This document shows, one piece after another, positions 11,679 to 21,700 of a DNA stretch of 24,809 nucleotides (position 1 is the first letter of the stretch; every line of letters begins with the position of its first letter). The position numbers were made by a program, and so were the translations under genes. The stretch covers positions 1-24,809 of the forward strand of contig CAJPVJ010000456.1 in NCBI GenBank assembly GCA_905397405.1. The letters are read 5' to 3'. This DNA is from Oppiella nova (lineage: Eukaryota; Arthropoda; Arachnida; Sarcoptiformes; Oppiidae). The notes beneath the pieces are model-generated. The model did not search any database and had not been told where the DNA came from. It worked only from the letters and a program-made list of their open reading frames with translations.

Positions 11679-12122
11679 TGTATTACGCAATGTGTAGTTC
11701 ACTTGAAGTTGGGTTTTGTGTTCACTTTATTTTTCAATTAAAACTCCAATAATAGAGTTTCGTTTGTAATAGAGTTATATAATGTAGAGACAGGCCATGG
11801 AGTAGTGACTTAACTGTATATGCGATAAATGTTTTTGCAATACCTATACCACGGGTACAAATCACTGGAACCGATAAATTCCTGGCACTCTATGCGTTGA
11901 TTACGAGATCTATTTTTTGTGATCCATTACTACAAAACCACTTCTAATGACAGTTTATTTATACAACATTTTCACGATTTTCTATTCACTCGTATATAAT
12001 ATATATTTTGCCATTAATTTCTAATTTTCATTATTGACTGCTTTTTATTTTGTTGTTTATATTGTGTTCAGGAAAATATATTTAGAGCATATATGGTGTG
12101 TGTACTGTATAACCCTTTGTCA

Positions 12123-12172
12123 GTATTACAGGTATTATGATTGCATATATCGATATACAGTACCTGTAATAC
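12123..12172. repeat. Small inverted repeat (12-bp perfect arms)
   Basis: GTATTACAGGTA at 12123-12134 is the exact reverse complement of TACCTGTAATAC at 12161-12172. The 26-base loop itself contains the palindrome ATATCGATAT. It lies about 370 bp upstream of the first spen exon. There is no sign of a tRNA or terminator. Confidence 0.8.
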
Positions 12173-12539
12173 CTGTCTAAGGTGTCTGTCTACCCGAGAA
12201 TAATGTTCTGTATTTGTAATATAATAATAATTTTTTCTCAAACCATTCACTATATTCACAGCATTTGAATCATTCAAATGGGAAATGCATTTCCATTTGA
12301 TTTATGGCTTTAATAGACAATAGAATTGCAAATTAAAATCAACACAAGATTTGTTTTGTTTTTTGTCTTACATTTATTTCATATGTAATAATTTTTTATT
12401 GCACTTAAGTTGTAATTAAATATGCCAGCTCTTTTATGTGTCGTTCCCTTTTCACTCGCTTTTTTATTGCTCTTGTTATTGACTTTAATGACCGGAATAT
12501 ATGTTAAAATATTTAATTTATTTCTTATCTTATCTCCAG

Positions 12540-12755
12540 GTTATCAGATGAGAGGCTATACGACAGGGACGGCAGGACGGGGTCGCTGAACAGTTACGAG
12601 CGGATTGTGGACAGGGGTGACAATCCCTATATCAAGAGGAATATCGGGTATTTGGATGATCCCAGCGATTATCCAAACAGAAGTCGATCTCGTGATAGAC
12701 ATTTTAGTCGTAATATTAATAATAATAATAGTAGTTATGGCGACCCATTAGACAG
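12540..12755 (+). CDS. spen: spen exon (first visible): linker after RRM1
   Basis: The acceptor is TCTCCAG, ending at 12539, and the donor GTATGT starts at 12756. The exon opens with the third base of a split codon (G at 12540), reads 71 whole codons from 12541, and ends with two bases (AG) of the next codon. The peptide begins LSDERLYDRDGRTG, is rich in Arg, Asp, Ser and Asn, and carries an NINNNN run and an SRSRDRHFSR RS-type stretch. This fits the charged linker between RRM1 and RRM2 of SPEN. Base composition rises sharply in GC relative to the flanks. The preceding exon must end with two bases of a codon, and I could not find it in the window. Confidence 0.82.
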
Positions 12756-15700
12756 GTATGTGCTCTCAGCCGACGCTCACTGTCCACCCAAATGACAGTT
12801 ATTTGTGTAGACATAGCGTACGAAATGCATGTGAATTCAATTTGGACTCAATTTTTGCTTTTTTGTTGGTTATAACCTACTGTTCAGTAATGAGATATAT
12901 ATTTAGTGGTAGTTTTGTTTTTATTTTATTTTTGTTTGTTTGACGCCATATAATGAGTTTCTATTCATTATATAAAAAGGTATCCATTGTAATGAGATTT
13001 TCGTACACTATTCAATCAATGGACACGAAATATGTTGTGTTAGAAATGGGGGTAATTTTCTGAATATATTTGTAATTTTATGTTTGATTAGTTTTGTTGT
13101 ATTATTATATTTTATGTCATCTCTAATACACACACAATAAAGTTGATTATAAGCGGAGTGTTCATTATAAAGGGTCAGTTCATTAACTAAATGGCATTCC
13201 AGCTGTAGATTTGATAGCATATAGACTGCGAGCCTCTAATCTAATTGTGTTAATTTGAGTCCAAACTAAAAGCAAAACAAACACAAAGAACTGAAATTTA
13301 ATTAAACCCCAAAAAAAGACAAACTTTTGTCTCTCTTTCACTCCATTAGACTATTATCTAATTTATGTCTTATATTCCTTTGCGTCTCACCCCAGCCGTA
13401 CCCCCCATTTCCGGACGTACCCCCACAGGAACAGCCAGCCCTCGTTTGACGGGCAGCGGTACCCGTCGACGGAACAGCTGCTCGACGACCCCAATGTCAA
13501 TAGCAATACCTCTACGACCACCTCATCGCTGTCCGGACAACGGGGCGGTTTGGTGGGCGGCCCCGCGCAGGGCTCCACTGCCGCCTCCCGGCGCATGACG
13601 TCGGTGTCGACGACCAGCGGCGGCGTCTCGTCGACGGTGTCCTCACCGCCGCTCAAGAAGAAGAAGAAGAAGACGAAACAGTCGTTGCGGTCGCACTCGG
13701 CGTCGCCGTCGCCCTCCCGGTCCAGTTCGTTGAGTTCGGCGCGCAGTCACTCGCCCTCCTCCTCATCCAACATATCGACGTCCAGCCCCTCCAGTCGTAG
13801 TCCATCGCCCGCCAAATCTCAGTCCCCATTGTATGTATCGATTGTCTGTTTGGTTTCAGTGTCTTATTGTCTAACGATGTGATTATCTCTCTGTCTGTGT
13901 GGACACGAATGCAGATCATTGTACAGCAGTCGCAAAGAACGAAGCAGTTCTGTGTTGATATCGGCGGCCACGACCACCAACAACATCACCACCACATCCA
14001 CTCAGGGTTCCAATCACACGCCACTCCATAATAGCGCCGGCACTCCCGGCTCCGACAGCTCCGCAGATAAGGACGACAGTCGGCCCCTCGCCATCTGCGT
14101 CAAGAACTTACCCGTCAGGTCGACAGGTATGTCATGACTACCGACCCTCTCATGACCCTCTAGACTTTTAATTGATTACATTATTTGCAAATATTTTGTA
14201 ATCGATTTGCAAGTCGTTTGTGTGTTTGAGTTATAAATTGATTGCTGTGTTTGTATTAATGTATTAATGTCGTGTGTTTGACGTGTCGTTCCCCACATCT
14301 AGACTCGAGCTTAAAAGATGGTCTGTTCCACGAGTACAAGAAGCACGGGAAGGTGACAATGGTGAAGGTGGTGGGCCAGGGGACAGACAGGTTTGCCGTC
14401 GTCTGCTTCAAAAAGCCCGAAGACGTTGACAAAGCGCTCGTAGAGTCAAAGGTCAGTCCCGGCGCTCATACATCTCTCTCACTCGTACTCTCCCTTTCCA
14501 TTACAATCGTATCAATCATTACATTCAATAGAAATTTCGTTTTGATTTTCCATTCATTTATCGCTATTTTTGCCTTTTTATTCATAAAACGATTTTTACT
14601 TTTCGCTTAATTTCTAAGAAATTCTGAATTCATCTTATTTTTGGCTGTATTTTTGGATTCGTTACAAGAATTTTAATGAATTTCTAATAAATTTGTTTTT
14701 GTTTTTTCTTTCATTTCGTTTGGCATTTAATCTCATGGTTACGAATAGGAGAAGCAATTCTTCGGCTGTAAGATCGAGGTGTCGGCGCACGAGGGCATCG
14801 ACGCAGAGGACAACGACTTCCGACCCCTGGAGGCCGAGCTCGACGAACACCACCCGAAGGCCACGCGAACCCTATTTGTCGGCAACTTAGAGAGGGATGT
14901 GTCGACCTCTGACCTGAAGGCCCACTTCGAGCAGTTCGGAGAGATTATCGTAAGTTTTGGTTGTCTTTGTTTTGACCACTAATTAGCCGTTTATTTGCAC
15001 TGCAATTGAGTGGCTCTGTTGTGTCCACTAATTGCTGTGCGATATGACTGTTATATGTGTTGATTGCGACATAAACTTAATGATTGTGTGTTTTTGTCGA
15101 CCGGAACAGGAGATCGACATCAAAAAGCAGGCAAACATGACGTCCTACGCGTTCATCCAGTTCGCGGACATCACGTCTGTGGTGAAGGCGATGCGCAAAC
15201 TGGACGGCGAGAATTTGGGCCAAAACCGCATAAAACTGGGTTTCGGCAAATCCATGCCAACCACCTGTGTTTGGATACATGGCGTCAGCGAACAGGTGAC
15301 CGAGAAGTCGCTGTTATGGCAGGCAAACAGGTTCGGCACAGTTGTCAACCATATGCTGGACAGACAGCGCCAGAACGCCCTCATATTCTACGACAGCGTC
15401 GAGTGCGCCCAGAATGCGGTGCAGGACCTGAAGGGCCGGGTGTTGAGCGGACGCAAAATGCAAGTGGACTTCGCGTCCCGCGAGTGCCAAACGGCGTTCT
15501 TTGAGAACATGGAGCTCTCCGGACAGATACCGCCGCAGAGCACCGGTACTCCTGGCGAGAGGTCGTGGGAGCAGACGACGAGAAGGCCGTTGAGCAACAG
15601 CGCCCCCAACCAGTGGCCGGAGTTCGACGACCGACTGACCGGCTATGACGGACACAACAACAACAATAACAACAACAGCAACAGTCGGGGCCACTCCGGG

Positions 15701-18700
15701 CGCTATCAGTCACGCACACCGGGCCGTAGTTATCGTCCGCAGTCGCCGATCCCTTTCCAACGCAATTCGCAAACGGGTTACGGAGGCGGCGGTCGGGGAC
15801 GGGCTTATCAGAGGTTCCCATCGGCGTCAGACACCTATAACGAAGACTTTGTTGAGCGCCGGCATCGATACGACCCGTCGCCGGACGTGGACTACGACGA
15901 CTTGTCCGACCACGAGAGGGACGCCTACGGGCGGGACAGGAGTCGCGAGTTGAGCGAGACGTGCAGCAAATCCTATTCCCCTCTGTCGACGTCCCGGCGC
16001 AGTGAGAGTCCCAAAGAGGGGCGCCGGGAGGGTCGTCGCAGCACAAGTCCGTACTCTAAAAGTGATATCTCGAACAGTAGAGACAAATCGGACGCAGAGC
16101 TCAGCCAACACTCAAAGGACAGGTGCGTCGCCAGTCGGCGCTCGTCCGACGACATACACGACGAGTGGAAGCCGTCCGCAGCGGGAGACCCGTTGCTGGA
16201 AAGGAGGCGCCAGAAGTCGCAGCACAAGTCCGCCTGTGATCCCGACATTACATGTCATTCGCCGCCCCAACCGGTGGGCCGGCGGTTGAGTCATAGCAAG
16301 AGTCCGAAGGAGAAGGGGCTGTTGGCGCACATGAGCGCCGGCAGCAAAGGCCAGAACACACCCCAAAGTCCCACCGCTAGTCCCTGTACGTCGAGTCTGG
16401 CGTCGCCGGTGCGGACAGACTTTCCGGACGCCGACCCGGACAAGGAGTTTGACGTGAGTCGCGATTACGGGTCGGCCGGCGTGTGGCGCCGGAAGTCGGC
16501 GGACGACTCGATGCAACTGGACGTGAGCACCGACTCCTCATCCACACTACATCACCACCACCGGCAACGGTCAGACTCTGTGCTGTCCGACTCCAGTGAT
16601 AACGGCTTCGTGGGCCGGGAGTCGGCGCCGGCGTCGTTGAAACGCAAGCGCGTGGACAGCGAGTCGCCCGACACTCCAACGTGTAGTTCCTCGGAAGCCA
16701 TCGGACACCTCGAGAGGAAGAAGCGACTGCTGGTGTGTGTGGACGGACTCGCGGGCGGCGCCGCCAGTGGCGGCCATAAAGAACGGTCGCCGGCCGGTAG
16801 CGCCGCCTCTGTGGGCGCGTCGAAGGGCTCGTCCGTCGGCCACGAGCTGGTGGACGGGCTGGTGAACAGTGAGACCAATATCCGACAGTTGGCCAAATTG
16901 CTCAAACGGAGGCCCAGTAGCTCGGGTGCCGCCAGTGATATCAAATCAAAAGGGAGTGTCATTAGTCTGATTGAACAGCTCTGCACTGACCAACACATCG
17001 CCGACATGATCGCCACCGACAAGACCCGGTCCGCCAAACATAATAGTATTATTAGTACAAAGTCTGCCAAATGCTCATACGGTGCTAAGGATACCAGTGC
17101 ACTGTCGGGCGCCATGCGTGTCATCGACGCCACCACCACGCTGGTGAACCACACGTGGCCCGACCCCCGCCGCCAACAACAGTCGGCCAGTCCGTGCGCG
17201 ACGGCGGCCGTGGCGGCGGCCGCGCTGTCGGCGCTCACCTCCCTGTCCACGAACGCCTGTTCCGCTCAATTGTGTGCAACGCATACAACAAACTGCAAAC
17301 AAATGCACCGAAAGCTGGAGAGGAGTGACGCCATATACGAGCTCTCGTGCGACGCCGACGTGACTGTCCTGTCGCGGGTGTCGAGCACAGGGATCGAGTG
17401 CGTCGACCGGACACTACTGAAGACGGCGGCGCCCGACATGACGGTCCACACGACGACTCCCAAACTGGACGACCACTGTTCCAGTGAAGTGTCGTCCAGT
17501 AGTGACAAAGTGGCGAATGCTTTGGCAGCCAACGGACCGCCGCTCGCGAGGCTTATCGTCTGTCCGCTGAGTCTACCGCTCCCGGAGTTTGCCATCACGA
17601 CGAGGGCGGGTGCGGTAGGTGTGGGCGCCGGTGCAGCGAAAGTGACGAACGTTGGCGCGACTGTACAGCCGTCGCACCTGTCGCCCAAAAGCACGACAAT
17701 TATGAGCCCTTTGGGCCAAATGTCGCCCAACAGTGTTGTGCCAAAGAATAAACTGAGGGACAGTAGTAAACAACAACCGATTCTCTCCATAGACAACAGT
17801 CTGGTGACGACCACCGATAATCCCGATTCCAATACCGCGAGTGATACCAAAGCCCTGTTGACGGGCGCCGGCAGTGCTGGCAAAGTGCCCGCCAAACAGG
17901 ACACGGCGTTTGACGAGATCTCAGACCCGGATATGTCGCCCACGCGGTCGCCCACCTCTTTCGAAGACCGCATCCGAGCCCTGGACGCCAAGTACACGGC
18001 CTGGAAGGGCAGTCAGACGAGTACGGGGTCGGCGCCCACCACTCCCGGCGTCACAACGGCGGCGGCGAAGGCCGAGAAGACGCCCACCCCTACCATCGAT
18101 TACAGCAAATACAACATCAAGAAGAAGAGTCAAATCAACTCGACGTCGAGCACCGACTCGCAGACCAGCGAACCCTCAGATATCGTGAAGAATCTGCTGT
18201 CGAAGTCGTCGATCTTTGATCAGGACTCCAAGCGTCTGGAGCTGATCCACGAGAAGTACGAACCCAAAGACGTGTCCCAACACGACCAGTCGCTGGCCGC
18301 CCAGTCCTCCTCCACCTCTTCAACGCCGACCGGCTCTCAAAAACCAGTGTTCAGAACGAAAGCCGCGGCCAAAGAGTTCTCAACGCCCGCCACAATACCA
18401 GCGACGGCGGGCGCACTACAGCCAAAGACATCCGTATCATCTCATCACTCATCCCATCACTCATCGCATCACTCCTCGTCCGGTCATCCGATTCCCGGCT
18501 CATTAGCGCGCAAACTGTCCGAACCCACGCGTATGCCGTCTGTCAAGAAGGAGCCGTTAACTCCGACCACACCGTTGACGCCGGCGCCCAACTCGGCGCC
18601 CGCTCGCGGTGTCGGCGCCAACCCATTCGCGCCGTTCTCCCGGTCGACGTCCGGCGGCGCGACCGTCGCGCCCAACGCCAGCGCGAGTACGTCGTCAACG

Positions 18701-21700
18701 GCCGGCCCCGCAGTCGCCGGCACTCGTCTGCCGCAATCAAACCTATTGGGCGGACTCAACATCAAAAAGGAGTCTACGATACCGACTACCGGTGCCGTTG
18801 GCACGCCCAAAGACGGTGCAAAACAGGGTCCGCCGCGAGATCCGCGCGAAAATCGCGACCCAAGGGTTGCCGTCAAGAAAGACAATACTATCCACAATAT
18901 GTCGAACTCGAGTGCAATGAACATGAAGTCCGACACAACCGGCGCCACGGGTCTCAAGAAGGACTTGTCGGCCGGCAATCCGCTGAAGAGCGACTTCGCC
19001 AAAAAGGCGTCCCAATTGGCGCAACACTCGTCGTCATTACCGCCCCATTTGGCTGCCGGCGACCGCTTCTCCAGCAAAGCGCAGAACCCGTTCCCGACGA
19101 CTGCCGCGAATCCGAGAGCGCCGGCAGACGTGTCGTCGTCTTCGGCCAAGAAAAGTGAACAACAGATGAAAAAGCATTCGACAAGCGATTCAGTCGACAC
19201 GAACGACTCGGAGGGCTGGTATCGCATGTCGAGCACCGACTCTAACAAAGATAATAAGCCAAACAAATCGGATAAACTGAAACACCACTCGCAGAGCGGT
19301 TCCATTGGCGGTAAGGACGGCGCCGACACCTCAGCGAAGGATAAGTCGTCGACGAAACAGCTGTCGACCGATAAGTCCGATAAGAAGTCGTCGTCGGATG
19401 TGAACAGAAGTGTCGATAAGAATAAAATGATAAATAAATTGTCGAAAGAGGAGAAGAAGTTCCCGAAGAATAAGGACAACAAACAGCTGTCGAAAGAGTC
19501 GAGCAAAGAGTCCAAAGATAAGGACAAGTCTTTGAAATCTAAGTCATCGACGGACTCGAAGTCTGAGAAAAAGTCGTTCGACTCGAAGGGCGAGAAGTCG
19601 GAGAAGTCGTCGAAATCGTCGGACAAACAGAAGTCTGAAAAGTCGGAAAAGAAGTCGAAAGACAAGTCAAAGGACGGAAGACTGAAGGCGTCGGAGATCC
19701 GGATGTTGCTATCGATTCCGGACGACGAGCCGACGTACTTCTCGATGTACGACAAAGTGAAGGCCCGGTCCAGCGCTAACCAGAACCTCAAAGTCGCCAA
19801 AGACATGGAGTGCGTCCGACAGAAGTTCAGTCAACTTAAGGACAAACGCCAGAAACACGACGACAGGAACAGGACGACGAGTCAGGACACGGACTCGGAC
19901 TCAGAGGACACTTTCCGCGAGAGACTGCTGTCGAAGCAGAAGAAGTCGTCGCTCCAGAAGAAGCGTAAAATCATTTTCGACACGACGTCCGACTCGTCGT
20001 CCGACGACGACGAGAGCGATTCGGACGGCGCCTCAAAACAGTCGTCGAAGATGTCGTCGAAACAGAAGCTGAAGCAGAACCGCAAGCTGTTGGCCTCCAT
20101 GGCCAAGGATAGCGACTCCGACAGCGATGTGATGGTCGGCGCTAAACCCCAACAACACAAGTCTTTGGCCGCCCATAAGAAGTCGTCGCAAAAGGAGACC
20201 ATTTATAGCAGCGACTCATCGATGCCTGACTTGAGTTCACCGAAACTGAACGCCAAGAGCGCGAAGACGCCGATGAAGAATAAGTTGATGAGTAAGTCGT
20301 CGGACGAGTCCAGCGATGAGGAGCTGATGCCTCAGAAGCAGTCGCTGCTGAAGAAGAAGAAGGAACTGAAAAAGAAGTCTAAGAAAGACAAAGACGTGAC
20401 ACAAAAATGTGACAAACTTTCGCTCAAAGAGTCGAAACCCGATTTGAAAGACAAAAGTGAGTCGAAGTCCAGCTTCTCGTCGGACAGTAAGTCGCAAACG
20501 AGTGGCATCTCTTCGGTCGACAAACAGAAGCCGAAAAATAAGTTGTCGAAAGAGAAGGACTCAAAGGATAAGGAGCTTAAGAAGCGTAAGGAGAGCTCCG
20601 GCACCGACAACGAGGACTCGACCTCTAATACAAAACACGCGAAACTCGCCAAACGTAAGAAAAAGAAGTCGAAGGCATCGAAAGTGGCCAAAGAAAAGAG
20701 GCATTCCTCGAGTCAAAGGGAAGACGGCAAGAGTGGCAAACACGGCGACACCTCATCTGCCGGCGCCGCCAAACAAGACATTCCCAGCGATCACGACATG
20801 CGGTCGTCGGGAATGTCCGACTTGGAGGAGGCGCTCAAACGAGACTATCCGGAGGTTGAGACGGACAGTGAGCCGCACATTCATGTCCTTAAGTGTTACA
20901 ATAAGGAGATCCATAAGGATAAGGAGCATAAGGAACACTCGCATTCCCATCACTCGCACCCACACCCACACCCACACCCTCATCCACATCCACATCCGGC
21001 GCCACGCGGTGTTGTGTCGCACACAGAGTGGGAGAAGTCGGAGACTGTGGGCTCCAAATCCGGTGATAAGTCGACGCCACCGACCAATAAGCTGTTGTCC
21101 AAAGCCGGCGCTCAATCCGTGTCCAAACCGACCGATAAGAGCGCGGCTGAGAAGTCTGGCATAAAATCGCCCAAAAAGGCGCTCAAAGAGTCCGTTAAGG
21201 AACCGGTGGCTAAAGAGGCGGCCCTTAAAGAGAAGGAAATGGACGGCAAAAAGCGTTCGTCAGAAACGATTAAATCGACGAAAGAGGACAAAGCGTTGGC
21301 TAAGGAAGAGATGAAACGTAAGAAACTGAAGAAACAGATGAAACAGAAGGAAAAGGAGCGCAAAGAGAAGGACAGCAAAGAGGTTAAGGAGAAGACGCAC
21401 GAGATTAAGGCGAAGGATAAGAGGGACGATAAGGACAGACCCGACAAAGAGTCGCTGAAAAAGGCCGACTCCAAGACTAAGACCAAAGAGGATGTGTTCA
21501 AAACGAAGTGCTCGCCCTCTCCGCCGCCCAAAACGCCTGACCTCTTGAAGTTGTCGGCCTCTCCATCGTATAGCGATCTGATTGCCGGTAACGACTCGTC
21601 CTCATCGGACTCGAAGGTGGACGAGGATCTGCTGAAGAACGCCCGTATGCTGGAGGAGTGTATGATGGCTGACAACGCCTCCGACTCGTCCAACTCGTCC

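Larger units (their letters stand above)
8313..12539. other. AT-rich non-coding stretch up to the first visible spen exon
   Basis: This is probably intron. It contains six CT/GA tracts, a small stem-loop near 12123-12172 and short chance ORFs. The last bases are a T-rich tract and CCAG, the acceptor of the exon at 12540. A donor-like GTAAGT sits at 8323-8328 next to the inverted-repeat boundary. None of the three frames in front of it gives an acceptable join to the 12540 exon. Confidence 0.7.

Noticed and set aside
15032-15109. N-terminal extension of the giant open frame, starting at a Met in the intron
   Set aside because: These 26 codons are intron read-through. RRM3 continues smoothly from the exon ending at 14949 to 15110, and a CAG acceptor sits at 15107-15109.
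12540-15500. Assignment to the RBM15/spenito (small Spen) branch
   Set aside because: That branch is under about 1000 residues with three RRMs. Here the protein exceeds 3500 residues and has motifs typical of the large SPEN branch.
16552-17997. Other long antisense ORFs opposite spen (16552-17250, 17266-17997 and similar)
   Set aside because: They arise from the same codon-bias effect, have no recognisable domains, no splice or start context, and lie wholly within a well-supported coding exon.
18484-19806. Antisense 440-residue open frame inside the giant exon
   Set aside because: It lies opposite a Ser/Lys/Asp-rich part of spen that uses TCG, AAG and GAC codons. Antisense stops need TTA, CTA or TCA on the coding strand, and this codon preference largely avoids them. 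The peptide is a Ser/Asp/Phe/Leu mirror with no domain.
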